In this document: positions 6,762 to 14,302 of the stretch, piece by piece
Layout of the letters: the number at the start of each line of letters is the position of its first letter
Numbering within the stretch: position 1 is the first letter of the stretch
Assembly: GCA_937968015.1 (NCBI GenBank)
Contig: CALBSO010000038.1
Location: 1-27,748, forward strand
From: an uncultured Thermomicrobia bacterium
GTDB lineage: Bacteria > Chloroflexota > Chloroflexia > Thermomicrobiales > JALYUS01
DNA length: 27,748 nt
Reading direction: 5' to 3'
The notes under the pieces: generated by a model
The model's input: the letters and a program-made list of their open reading frames with translations, nothing else
Database searches by the model: none
What the model was told of the DNA's origin: nothing
Translations under genes and position numbers: made by a program

Positions 6762-7841
6762 TTACCCCATCGCCGCGATGATCGCGTCGGCCATCTGCGA
6801 GGTGCCGACGGCGGTCGGGTCGTCGCGGTTCGGCTTGAAGTCGTAGGTGACGAACCTGCCTTCCTCGATGACGCGGCGCACGGCCCGCTCGACACGCTCC
6901 CCGGCAGCATGCTCGCCGATGTGGTGGAGCATCATCACGCCGGAGAGGATTTCCGCCGTTGGGTTCGCCTTGTTCTGGCCGGTATACTTCGGCGCGCTGC
7001 CGTGGATCGGCTCGAAGCAGGCGACACCCTCGCCGATGTTCGCGCCCGGCGAGATGCCGAGGCCGCCGACGAGACCCGTCACGAGGTCCGAGACAATGTC
7101 GCCGTAGAGATTCGGCAGCACGAGGACGTCGTATTCCTCCGGCCGCTGGACGAGTTGCATGCAAACATTGTCCACGATGCGGTCGTTGAATTCGATCTCC
7201 GGATACTCCTTCGCCACTTCCTCCGCGACGTGGAGGAAGAGACCGTCCGTGAACTTCATGATATTCGCCTTATGGACGGCGGTGACGAGGCGGCGCTTGT
7301 TCGCGCGGGCATACTCGAAGGCGTACGTCACGATGCGGCGGGAGGCTTCCGGCGTAATCATCTTGATCGAGATCGCCGAGGAGGGGGCGAGTTTTCGCTT
7401 CGTGAGCGGGTTGATCGCCTCGATCACTTTGCGTACGTCCTCCGTGCCGGTGTCGAACTCGACGCCTGCGTAAAGGTCTTCCGTGTTCTCGCGCACGACG
7501 ACGATGTCCACATTGTCGTAGCGCGTGCGCACGCCGGGGAAGATGCGTGCCGGGCGGACGTTCGCGTAGAGATTGAGCGCCTGCCGCAGCCCGACATTGA
7601 CGGAGCGGAACCCCGTGCCAACCGGCGTCGTAATCGGCCCCTTCAGGCCGAGTTTCGTCTTGCGGATGCTCTCGACGGTCGCCTCCGGGAGCGTGTCGCC
7701 GTATTTTTCGAGCGCGTCCAACCCGGCATCCGCCGTGTGCCAGGTGAAGCCGACGCCCGTCGCGTCGAGGACGCGCCGCGCCGCTTCGACCACTTCCGGC
7801 CCGATCCCGTCACCGGGAATGAGTGTGACATCGTACGCCAT
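6762..7841 (-). CDS. Isocitrate dehydrogenase, probably NAD-dependent
   Basis: A 359-aa member of the isocitrate/isopropylmalate dehydrogenase family: oxidative decarboxylation of a 2-hydroxy diacid with NAD(P) and a divalent metal. Seen: LIPGDGIGPE at the N-terminus, RENTEDLYAGVE, the metal-binding NLYGDIVSDL, and the cofactor loop HGSAPKYTGQNKANPTAEIL. Ser80 and Asn82 in GFRSVNVGLRQ are the substrate pair expected of isocitrate rather than isopropylmalate enzymes, and the cofactor loop favours NAD. The start is ATG 7841 with AAGGAGGT nine bases upstream; an open frame extending to 8027 is rejected. A homoisocitrate role is less likely but worth noting because a homocitrate synthase-like gene lies 3.5 kb away. 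Transcription stops at the hairpin 6728-6752. Confidence 0.85.
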   Translation of the reverse strand: MAYDVTLIPGDGIGPEVVEAARRVLDATGVGFTWHTADAGLDALEKYGDTLPEATVESIRKTKLGLKGPITTPVGTGFRSVNVGLRQALNLYANVRPARIFPGVRTRYDNVDIVVVRENTEDLYAGVEFDTGTEDVRKVIEAINPLTKRKLAPSSAISIKMITPEASRRIVTYAFEYARANKRRLVTAVHKANIMKFTDGLFLHVAEEVAKEYPEIEFNDRIVDNVCMQLVQRPEEYDVLVLPNLYGDIVSDLVTGLVGGLGISPGANIGEGVACFEPIHGSAPKYTGQNKANPTAEILSGVMMLHHIGEHAAGERVERAVRRVIEEGRFVTYDFKPNRDDPTAVGTSQMADAIIAAMG

Positions 7842-8014
7842 GCTCGCATTACCTCCTTGGTGTCGCACCGCCGGCACAGTCGCCGGTAACGGCGCGAGCG
7901 CCTCGCATGAAGCCCATTGTACACGTCTGCAAGCCTCAGTGAGTAACTCGCGCACCGGTGTGGCTAGTGCGGGCAATGGGATTTTGCGCCTGCCCGAGTG
8001 GCGTGCAAACGCGC

Positions 8015-8377
8015 TTATTGCTGCCACTCGCCCCAGACGGCGGTGCCGTAGGCGATCACTTCCGTTGCGTTCTCCATCACCTCGGAACTGTCGTAGCGGA
8101 TGCCGATGATCGCGTTGCCGCCGAGTTGCGCGGCATGGGCGGTCATAATCTGGTACGCCTCCTGCCGCGCTTGCTCCGCCAGTTCGGTGAGCAGGGTGAT
8201 GTTCCCACCTTTCAGTGTCTGAAACGCGGCGCCAATTTGCCCGCCGATCGAGCGCGAGCGCACCGTGACGCCGCGCACGACGCCCATGTTGTACTTGATC
8301 GTGAAGCCGTGGATCTCGAACGCCGTTGACGTGGCGCGGGGATCAATGGCCAAAGCCTGTGGGGGTTGCTGTTGCAT
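8015..8377 (-). CDS. YbjQ family protein (DUF74/heavy-metal-binding domain)
   Basis: A 120-aa cytoplasmic protein of the YbjQ/UPF0145 family, which forms pentamers of a dodecin-like fold; the biological role is unknown, though the Pfam name mentions heavy-metal binding. The core signature is complete: GVVRGVTVRSRSIGGQIG, the GGNITLLTELAEQARQEAY helix, LGGNAIIGIRYDSSE and EVIAYGTAV. The first 20 residues are less conserved. The ATG start has GAGGAGG eight bases upstream. It is transcribed away from ppk1 across a 181-base gap and is followed 173 bases later by the dehydrogenase gene on the same strand. No metal-related neighbours are present. Confidence 0.9.
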   Translation of the reverse strand: MQQQPPQALAIDPRATSTAFEIHGFTIKYNMGVVRGVTVRSRSIGGQIGAAFQTLKGGNITLLTELAEQARQEAYQIMTAHAAQLGGNAIIGIRYDSSEVMENATEVIAYGTAVWGEWQQ

Positions 8378-8497
8378 ACCAAATCCTCCTCATTCTCGCA
8401 GCCCGTGCCGCGTCCTACACACCAACGCTCAGTCTATCATGCGAGTTCCCGCGCGTACGGAATCCGCGCGTGTCGTTCTTTGCGCTCAGTCCAACCG

Positions 8498-8526
8498 TTG
8501 ACAGCAGGCGGGGCGATGGATACCGT
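8498..8526 (+). promoter_or_regulatory. Putative sigma-70 promoter of ppk1
   Basis: Perfect TTGACA (8498-8503), 17 bases, then TACCGT (8521-8526). Transcription would start near 8533, about 26 bases before the ppk1 ATG, leaving room for the GGAAAGGGGG ribosome-binding site. No PHO-box-like direct repeats were seen by eye. Confidence 0.5.
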
Positions 8527-8558
8527 AGAAGAATCAGTGGCGGAAAGGGGGATCGCAC

Positions 8559-10769
8559 ATGGCGGGAACAATCGTACGAATTCGGGACAGCAACGGGCGC
8601 TTCGTCCGCCGCCCTGCCGCCCCGAGAACGACGACCGCGCAATTGCCTTCCCAAACACCGGCGACCAAAACCGCAGTCGTGCCCATCGAAGACCTCACCG
8701 CGCCGGAGTGGTACTTCAACCGCGAACTCTCCCTGCTCGCCTTCCAGTGGCGCGTCTTCGATCAGGCGCGGGACGAGGGCACGCCGCTCCTGGAACGCGT
8801 CAAATTCCTCGCCATCCTCAGCACGAACCTCGATGAGTTCTTTATGGTGCGTGTCTCCGGCCTCAAGCAGCAAATCGCGGTCAATTCCGCCGATGTCCGG
8901 CGGGATGGCATGACGCCGCGCGAATCGCTCCACGATATTCACAAGATCGTTTTTGAACTGATGGAATCCCAGTGCCACTACCTGAAAACGGTCATTATCC
9001 CGGCGCTGGCGGAGAACGATGTTCACTTGCTCCCCTATGAAGAACTCAACGAGAGCCAACGGAACGCCGCGACCGAGTATTTCCTGCGCGAGGTCTTCCC
9101 GATCCTCACGCCGCTCGCGGTGGACTCCGGCCATCCCTTCCCGCATATCTCGAACCGGAGCCTGAACCTCCTCGTCGTCGTGCGCGATGAGGCGGGCGAA
9201 CACATCGCGCGGATCAAGGTTCCGCAATCGTTGCCACGCTTCGTCCCCGTGCCGCCGACCGCGCCGATGCGGGATGCCTCCGGCATCCATCGCCCGCGCG
9301 CCACCGTCTGGCTGGAACAGGTCGTGATCGCCAACTTGCCGACGCTCTTCCCCGGCAAGGAGATCATCGCCGCCTATCCGTTCCATGTGACGCGCGACGC
9401 GGATATCGAAATTCAGGAACTGGAAGCGGAAGACCTGCTCGAAACGATCGAGGAGCAGTTGGAGCGGCGCGGGTTCGGCTTCGCTGTCCGCCTCGTCGTG
9501 GACGCGACGATGCCGGAGACGCATCGCCTCTGGTTGATGGAGAAGTTGCAGATTTATCCGTCCGATGTCTACACCCTGAATGGGTATCTCGGCCTCGGCG
9601 ACCTGATGCAACTGCTGCGCATTGACCGGCCCGATCTGAAAGACCCGCCGTTCGTGCCGCAGGCGCCGCCCGCTTTGCGCGATAGCAGCGATATTTACAC
9701 GGCGATCCGGCAGGGGGATATTCTGCTCCATCACCCGTACGATTCGTTCGCGCCGATCGTGGATTTCATCAAGAGCGGCAGCACCGACCCGGCCGTCCGG
9801 GCGATCAAGCAGACTCTCTACCGCGTCGGTAAGGACAGCCCGATCGTCGAGGCGCTGGCGGAGGCGCGGGACGAAGATACGCAGGTCGCCGTACTCGTCG
9901 AACTGAAGGCGCGGTTCGACGAGGAGAACAACATCGAGTGGGCGCGTGCACTCGAAAACAAAGGCGTGCATGTCGCGTATGGGATGATGGGTCTCAAGGT
10001 GCATTGCAAGGTCGCGCTGATCGTGCGGCGGGAGCAGGACGGCATCCGGCGGTACGTCCATCTCGGCACCGGCAACTACAACGCCGGTACCGCTCGAAGC
10101 TACACCGATCTCGGCCTGCTCACCGCGAACGAGGAGATCGGCGCGGACGTCTCGGACCTCTTCAACTACCTCACGGGTTACTCGGACCAACGGGAGTACC
10201 GCAAACTGCTCGTCGCGCCCGTCAATCTGCGGCAACGGATCACCGAATTGATCGAACGCGAGACCGCGCACGGGCCGAAGGGCCGGCTGATCTTCAAGAC
10301 TAACCACCTCGTGGACGAGCGGATCATCGAGGCGCTGTACCGGGCGTCGCAGGCAAGCGTCAAGATTGACCTCATCTGCCGCTCGACCTGCTGCCTCGTG
10401 CCGGGCGTGCCGGGCCTTTCCGAGAACATCCGCGTCATCAGCATTCTCGGTCGGTTCCTCGAGCATCACCGGATTTATCTCTTCGGCAATGGTGGCCGCG
10501 AGGAAATTTATCTCGGCAGCGCGGACCTCCACCCGCGCAACCTCGACCGGCGCGTCGAGGTGCTTTTCCCCATCGAGGACCCGGCGATCCGCGCGCACAT
10601 TCGCGAGGAACTCCTGGAAACCTACCTGCGGGATACGGATAAGGCACGCGTCCTCGGCCCGGACGGCCGCTACCATCCGGTGCCGCGCCCGGAAGGCGTT
10701 CCGCCCTTCAACGCGCAGGAATGGCTGCTCAACACGGCCACGTCGGGTACGGGCCGGTATGCGGACTAA
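8559..10769 (+). CDS. ppk1: Polyphosphate kinase 1
   Basis: Makes long-chain inorganic polyphosphate from ATP by way of a phosphohistidine, and can run in reverse. It has 736 aa, about the family length. After a variable basic N-terminus (1-45) come the N domain (WYFNRELSLLAFQWRVF, STNLDEFFMVRVSGLKQQI), the head domain, and the two catalytic domains with HHPYDSF, VRAIKQTLYRV, GLKVHCKVALIVRR (the autophosphorylated His), HLGTGNYN, and FLEHHRIYLFGNGG with SADLHPRNLDRRVEVLFPI. All the key blocks are present, so it should be active. The ATG follows GGAAAGGGGG. It stands alone: no ppx, phoU or pst genes adjoin, so phosphate control cannot be inferred. It converges on a small membrane-protein gene 42 bases downstream. 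Confidence 0.97.
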   Translation: MAGTIVRIRDSNGRFVRRPAAPRTTTAQLPSQTPATKTAVVPIEDLTAPEWYFNRELSLLAFQWRVFDQARDEGTPLLERVKFLAILSTNLDEFFMVRVSGLKQQIAVNSADVRRDGMTPRESLHDIHKIVFELMESQCHYLKTVIIPALAENDVHLLPYEELNESQRNAATEYFLREVFPILTPLAVDSGHPFPHISNRSLNLLVVVRDEAGEHIARIKVPQSLPRFVPVPPTAPMRDASGIHRPRATVWLEQVVIANLPTLFPGKEIIAAYPFHVTRDADIEIQELEAEDLLETIEEQLERRGFGFAVRLVVDATMPETHRLWLMEKLQIYPSDVYTLNGYLGLGDLMQLLRIDRPDLKDPPFVPQAPPALRDSSDIYTAIRQGDILLHHPYDSFAPIVDFIKSGSTDPAVRAIKQTLYRVGKDSPIVEALAEARDEDTQVAVLVELKARFDEENNIEWARALENKGVHVAYGMMGLKVHCKVALIVRREQDGIRRYVHLGTGNYNAGTARSYTDLGLLTANEEIGADVSDLFNYLTGYSDQREYRKLLVAPVNLRQRITELIERETAHGPKGRLIFKTNHLVDERIIEALYRASQASVKIDLICRSTCCLVPGVPGLSENIRVISILGRFLEHHRIYLFGNGGREEIYLGSADLHPRNLDRRVEVLFPIEDPAIRAHIREELLETYLRDTDKARVLGPDGRYHPVPRPEGVPPFNAQEWLLNTATSGTGRYAD

Positions 10770-10811
10770 CGAGCGCTGGAGGCACGCTTCGTCCTTACGG
10801 AGTGCGACGGC

Positions 10812-11177
10812 TCACATCTTGTTGTTCTGACCGATCAAATAGGTCACGAGGACAAGGATCGTCGCGGCGGCGGAGATGAGCGTCAGATTGATCGCCTGCT
10901 CGCGGCCACTGAACCGCTTGCGGACGTACCCGTGCTCCATGCCGACGGGGATGAGGACGACCAACGCGAAGATGTAGTGAACCACCGCGTTCCGATTGCC
11001 GCGCACGAGCAAGCCGATACCCAGCAAATACTGGATGAGAAGGAAGAGTGAGGCGACGTACGAGACATACTTGCCCGCCGGAATCTTCCGCCCGGCAATG
11101 CCGATCGCGTAGATGATCGTTGCCGCGAGGAACAAGACGAGGACGGCGGTACCAACGAACATATGAATTGTGGCCAT
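10812..11177 (-). CDS. Hypothetical four-helix membrane protein
   Basis: A 121-aa protein with four clear membrane segments (about residues 5-27, 38-58, 65-85 and 96-117) and short loops. The only charged clusters are GRKIPAGKY, RGNRN and GYVRKRFSGRE. A His lies in segment 3 (VVHYIF) and another just after it (MEHGY). I do not recognise the family; the size and layout resemble small cytochrome b-like or DoxX-like proteins, but the pattern is not diagnostic. The ATG start has AGGGAG seven bases upstream (minus strand). It follows the homocitrate synthase-like gene on the same strand after a 173-base gap that contains a strong hairpin, so it probably has its own promoter. Confidence 0.75.
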   Translation of the reverse strand: MATIHMFVGTAVLVLFLAATIIYAIGIAGRKIPAGKYVSYVASLFLLIQYLLGIGLLVRGNRNAVVHYIFALVVLIPVGMEHGYVRKRFSGREQAINLTLISAAATILVLVTYLIGQNNKM

Positions 11178-11259
11178 GCACTACTCCCTCTTATGCGAAT
11201 GTCACGACGTACACCATCGGACGCCGGTTCCGGTTGGCGCTAGTGTAGCACCCAGCGGC

Positions 11260-11311
11260 GAGTCACGAGTAGCGAGTAACGAGAGGTCCGTCCCTTCTCG
11301 TTACTCGCTAC
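11260..11311. repeat. 7-bp repeat array folding into a perfect 16-bp hairpin
   Basis: GAGTCAC GAGTAGC GAGTAAC (11260-11280), then the inverse copy. GTAGCGAGTAACGAGA (11269-11284) pairs perfectly with 11296-11311 across an 11-base loop. It lies between the end of the homocitrate synthase-like gene and the membrane-protein gene, both on the minus strand, so it may stop or process the upstream transcript; it has no T-run. The units match those at 3310 and 4381. Confidence 0.85.
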
Positions 11312-11350
11312 CGGGGTACTGGCTGATGGTATGGCGAGGGGAATGTTCGG

Positions 11351-12634
11351 CTACCTACCGCCCGCCGCTGCCTGCTGGATGCCGCCTGCCACCTGCCGCG
11401 CCTGGCTCCGCCACGGGCTGGTCGTCAGGATCGTGCGAACCTCGTCCGGGTGTTCCGCGATGAAGCGCAGTTCGTCGGGCAGGAGCGGCTTCTGGTTGTG
11501 GCCGTTCGCGACCTGGACGAGTTCGAGCACGTCCGCCGCCTGCTCGTTGCTGTCGAAGATGATCCCCATCTGCTCGTAGACGTACTTGAAGCCCGCGAGG
11601 CCGCCGTACTCGCCGGTCGTGATGACGCGGCCCGTCGGTTCCTCCTCCCTTTCCGGGCGGCCGAGCAGTTCGTAGTCGTAGAGTTCGTAGTTGTGGCGGT
11701 CCTTGAGGGCGCCGTCGGCATGTATGCCGCTCTCGTGCGCGAAGGCGTTGGCGCCGATGCCGACTTGCCGGATCGGCACGGGCAGGCCATAACTGCGGGC
11801 GACGTAGTTACCTAGTTTCCATGCCCACGACAGATCCAACTGCTCGCCGAGTTCATACCCCTGCAAGCCGTTCGCATATTTGATCGCGAGGATACAGGAG
11901 AGCAAATCAGCCTGTCCGGCACGCTCGCCGTTGCCGTTCACCGTCGCATTGATGTAGGCGTCCACGCCCGCGTCTACCGCCGCCTGCGCCGCGAAGATGC
12001 TGTTTGCGTTCGCCATACCGAGATCGTCGTGACAGTGCGGTTCGATCGGGATGCGCACCGCCTCAGCGAGGCGGGTGATCCGGTCGTAGATTGTGCGGGG
12101 GGAATCGAAGCCGAGGGTGTCGCAGTACCGAAAACGGACGGCGCCCACCTCCTTTGCTGCCAGCGCGAACTCGATCAGTTGCTCGATGTCCGTGCGGCTC
12201 GCATCTTCGGCATTGACGCCGACCGTGCGGACGCCACCTTCCTTCGCCGCTGCCACGGCGTCCGTCATTTCCCGGGTCACGGCGGCACGATCCAACTTGC
12301 CCCGGAACTTCAGTTGCAACATGAGATCGGAGGTACTCATCGAGAGATTGAGGTCCGTGCAACCGGCGGCGACCGCCTTCTCGACATCGCCCCGCAACGC
12401 CCGTACCCATCCTTCCAGGATCATCGTGCCGAAAGCGCCCTTCGCCTTGAGCGCGAGGTTCCCCTGAATATAGTGGTACTCGTGATCGCTGAAGGGAAAG
12501 CCGAACTCCGATTGAAAGACGCCGAGTTTCGAGAGATACCAGTTGACCATCGTCTTTTGGAATTTGGAGAGTTTGATCCGTGAAGTCTGCACACCATCCC
12601 GATTCGTGACATCAATGAAATGAATCTGTGCCAT
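11351..12634 (-). CDS. Homocitrate synthase-like DRE-TIM metallolyase (possible Re-citrate synthase)
   Basis: A 427-aa member of the isopropylmalate/homocitrate synthase family, which condenses acetyl-CoA with a 2-oxo acid on a TIM barrel. Seen: DVTNRDGVQTSRI (catalytic Arg12, metal ligand Asp13), QSEFGFPFSDHE, LNLSMSTSD, the GVNAEDASRTD block, metal ligands EPHCHDD (His200, His202), NGNGERAGQADL, and the C-terminal HESGIHADGALKDRHNYELY segment. There is no LeuA dimer regulatory domain. The NRDGVQT form (not LRDGEQ) marks a divergent clade. From memory, similar proteins in Dehalococcoides-type bacteria have been linked to Re-citrate synthase. Citrate, homocitrate or citramalate could be the product. 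The start is ATG 12634, with AAGGAG eight bases upstream. Confidence 0.8.
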   Translation of the reverse strand: MAQIHFIDVTNRDGVQTSRIKLSKFQKTMVNWYLSKLGVFQSEFGFPFSDHEYHYIQGNLALKAKGAFGTMILEGWVRALRGDVEKAVAAGCTDLNLSMSTSDLMLQLKFRGKLDRAAVTREMTDAVAAAKEGGVRTVGVNAEDASRTDIEQLIEFALAAKEVGAVRFRYCDTLGFDSPRTIYDRITRLAEAVRIPIEPHCHDDLGMANANSIFAAQAAVDAGVDAYINATVNGNGERAGQADLLSCILAIKYANGLQGYELGEQLDLSWAWKLGNYVARSYGLPVPIRQVGIGANAFAHESGIHADGALKDRHNYELYDYELLGRPEREEEPTGRVITTGEYGGLAGFKYVYEQMGIIFDSNEQAADVLELVQVANGHNQKPLLPDELRFIAEHPDEVRTILTTSPWRSQARQVAGGIQQAAAGGR

Positions 12635-12793
12635 CCGACCAACTCCTTGCAGGTTTTCGGCGGGCACGCCGCTAAAGGCCGGCGCGCGTCCTCAACCCAT
12701 GCGTCCGCGACCGCGCAAACGCATTGAGGCTGCATCGCGCGTGTGACCGGCGGGGTCAATGATGAACATTGTGCCGCCGCGAGGAAATCGGTG

Positions 12794-12880
12794 TCAATCG
12801 GAGCGTAGGGGTGCTTGCCGACAATGCTCGACCAGCAGGACGAGCCGCACGGCGGCGGGCAGCCGGAACCGCTCACCCAT
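12794..12880 (-). pseudogene. Possible NUDIX hydrolase N-terminal remnant
   Basis: A 28-codon frame, GERFRLPAAVRLVLLVE, then unrelated residues and a stop. The first 17 residues look like the first strand of a NUDIX domain (R-x-LPAAV-x-L-LL), but no NUDIX box follows in any frame. Its ATG overlaps the end of the cupin gene by eight bases, as in a translationally coupled operon, which suggests a once-intact downstream gene that was cut. The rest of the gap up to 12634 holds nothing I recognise. The match is short, so confidence is low. Confidence 0.35.
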
Positions 12881-13238
12881 CGGGTGTTCTCTGGTCTGCC
12901 GCGTCCGGCTCCGGAACGACGATCTTGCCATCCGGCGTGGATCGCTCCTTGACGACGATCCACCGGGCGCCCACGTCGGGGTCAATCCAGGTGACGCGGT
13001 GCCGCTCCCCCGGCTGTACCATCACGACGATTCCCGCCTCCAGCGGCACATCCTTTCCCTCGACACACAAGGTCGCGCGGCCATGCAGGACGACATAGTA
13101 CTCGTGGAAGTCGTGGTAATGATAGATCTCGCCAGGCCGCACGCTTGTCAGCACGCCCGTCGTCAGCCCGATCTCGACGGGCGAGCCATTCCAGTGGCCG
13201 CATCGCCACGGACTCTCCGATTCCTGATAGACCCGCAC
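12873..13238 (-). CDS. Cupin domain protein
   Basis: A 121-aa single-domain cupin. The first cupin motif is visible as GEIYHYHDFHEYYVVLHGRA (two His, one Glu and a later His as metal ligands), followed by a second motif around PLEAGIVVMVQPGERHRVTW. Such proteins bind a metal and act as dioxygenases, isomerases or sensors; the substrate cannot be told. The start is GTG at 13238, 14 bases after the stop of the PPOX-fold gene, with only a weak GGGAGCG ribosome-binding site. This tight spacing points to co-transcription with that gene. An overlapping NUDIX-like remnant lies at its 3' end. Confidence 0.85.
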   Translation of the reverse strand: MRVYQESESPWRCGHWNGSPVEIGLTTGVLTSVRPGEIYHYHDFHEYYVVLHGRATLCVEGKDVPLEAGIVVMVQPGERHRVTWIDPDVGARWIVVKERSTPDGKIVVPEPDAADQRTPDG

Positions 13239-13252
13239 AAGCGCTCCCGTCT

Positions 13253-13759
13253 CTACACCGGGAACTGTTCCGGGTAGCGTGCGAAGGTGACGAGGGTTGC
13301 CGCCGCGACGCGCAGATAGATGCCCTCACCCCAGTCGCGCACGCTTGAGCCGTTCGCCGCCCGCTGCATCGCCTCTATTGCCGCGAAGTCCGCGTGGCCC
13401 GTCGGAATGGCCATCGCGCTGCCATGCACGATGATTGCCAGATCGTCCCCGACGAAGTGAGTGAGGCTGACCGCCGGGCGAGCCGTCACCATCCGTGTCC
13501 GCGCCGCCGTGGCAACGGTCGGGATGTGGAATAGCCCGCGATAGAAGAGCGAGCCGATCGGCGCGACGCGCGGCTCTCCCTTCGCCGTCACAGTGGCAAA
13601 GGCGACATTCTGAATGCCCTGCAAATACCGCACGAGTTGCCCCGCCGAGAGCGAGTGTTCCGGCATCTCGAACGAACTGCGCAAAAACGCTCCCGCCCGC
13701 TCGATGCTCCCATCCAGAAGCGCCTGCAACCGTTTCATATCTTCCGGCGTCTCGTGCAT
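13253..13759 (-). CDS. Pyridoxamine 5'-phosphate oxidase family protein (FMN split barrel)
   Basis: A 168-aa protein with the flavin-binding split-barrel fold of the PPOX/F420-dependent reductase superfamily. After a helical N-terminus (1-45) come the barrel strands: NVAFATVTAKGEPRVAPIGSL, GLFHIPTVATAARTRMV, PAVSLTHFVGDDLAIIVHG, and the closing YLRVAAATLVTFARYP. It probably binds FMN or F420 and reduces or oxidises a small molecule; it is not a clear PdxH. The chosen start is ATG 13759, nine bases after AAGGAGG; an in-frame start at 13798 would place the ribosome-binding site inside the gene. It is followed by the cupin gene after 14 bases and preceded by the HicBA pair, 59 bases away. Confidence 0.82.
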   Translation of the reverse strand: MHETPEDMKRLQALLDGSIERAGAFLRSSFEMPEHSLSAGQLVRYLQGIQNVAFATVTAKGEPRVAPIGSLFYRGLFHIPTVATAARTRMVTARPAVSLTHFVGDDLAIIVHGSAMAIPTGHADFAAIEAMQRAANGSSVRDWGEGIYLRVAAATLVTFARYPEQFPV

Positions 13760-13818
13760 TTGCCTATTCCTCCTTGTATCGCTCATAACGCTTCCCATTC
13801 ATCACGCGCAATACCTGC

Positions 13819-14001
13819 TTACCGGAGAATGCGCACGAGGAAATCCCGCCCAATATCGCCTTCATGCGGGTTCGGCAACCAGACGGTGACATCATTTCTC
13901 ACCATGAACTGATGCCGTTTCCCGGAGTACGGGCCGTCGAATCCGAGTTCCTTGAAAGAGCGGATGAGGTCTTTCCGTTTCGTCGGGCCGAGCCGTGGCA
14001 T
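13819..14001 (-). CDS. hicA: HicA family toxin (mRNA interferase)
   Basis: A 60-aa toxin of the HicA/YcfA family, a small double-stranded-RNA-binding-like fold that cuts mRNA and stops translation until bound by HicB. The family layout is complete: the N-terminal helix TKRKDLIRSFKELGF, then GKRHQFMVR with catalytic His30, then VTVWLPNPHEGDIGRDFLVRIL. Its ATG shares one base with the antitoxin stop (TGATG at 14003-13999), so the two are translationally coupled. The antitoxin gene comes first, the less usual order for hicAB but known in this family. All key residues are present. Confidence 0.92.
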   Translation of the reverse strand: MPRLGPTKRKDLIRSFKELGFDGPYSGKRHQFMVRNDVTVWLPNPHEGDIGRDFLVRILR

Positions 14002-14246
14002 CAGACCGGGGCCGGGATCGTCGGCACGATGCCGTCAACGACGGGCAGTGGGAGATGCCGCGCGATCCGAAGAAGCGTCCACTCCTCAAGAACCTCGACG
14101 AGGAGATCGCGACAGGCTTCGAGTGACTCGGCGTTAGCATACACCCCCTGAAAGCCTGGAATCTCCCCGTAGAAGGTGCCATCGTCCGGCAATATTTCAT
14201 ACTGTGCGTGTCGAAGCGCGACATGGAAGTATTCTGCCAGCATCAC
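14001..14246 (-). CDS. hicB: HicB family antitoxin
   Basis: An 81-aa antitoxin of the type II HicBA module with the partial RNase H-like HicB fold: YEILPDDGTFYGEIPGFQGVYA followed by the ESLEACRDLLVEVLEEWTLL helix. It neutralises the downstream HicA. It lacks the extra C-terminal DNA-binding domain of longer HicB proteins, so it may not repress its own promoter. The start is GTG 14246 or ATG 14243, behind GAAAGGGG. The frame ends at the shared TGATG with hicA. Confidence 0.9.
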   Translation of the reverse strand: MMLAEYFHVALRHAQYEILPDDGTFYGEIPGFQGVYANAESLEACRDLLVEVLEEWTLLRIARHLPLPVVDGIVPTIPAPV

Positions 14247-14270
14247 AACCCCTTTCTCGCTCGTCTATCA

Positions 14271-14288
14271 CGATAGTATAGCGTATCG
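14271..14288 (-). promoter_or_regulatory. Putative hicBA promoter with small inverted repeat
   Basis: The minus strand has TATACT (14280-14275), a good -10 box (5/6), within an inverted repeat CGATA, eight bases, TATCG (14271-14275 and 14284-14288). No -35 box was found. It lies 29 bases upstream of the hicB start, within the 56-base gap after the ArsR gene, so hicBA can be transcribed on its own. Confidence 0.4.
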
Positions 14289-14302
14289 TATCGGTCTTTC
14301 CG

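Noticed and set aside
7842..8014. Promoter in the gap before the dehydrogenase gene (TACAAT on the minus strand at 7921-7916)
   Set aside because: The -10 match is good but no -35 box fits at 16-18 bases, so it is not listed as a feature.
8415..10676. A 753-codon open frame on the minus strand opposite ppk1
   Set aside because: It mirrors the codon pattern of ppk1 in GC-rich DNA, has an Arg/Asp/Glu/Val-rich composition with no recognisable domain, and the plus strand carries a complete polyphosphate kinase.
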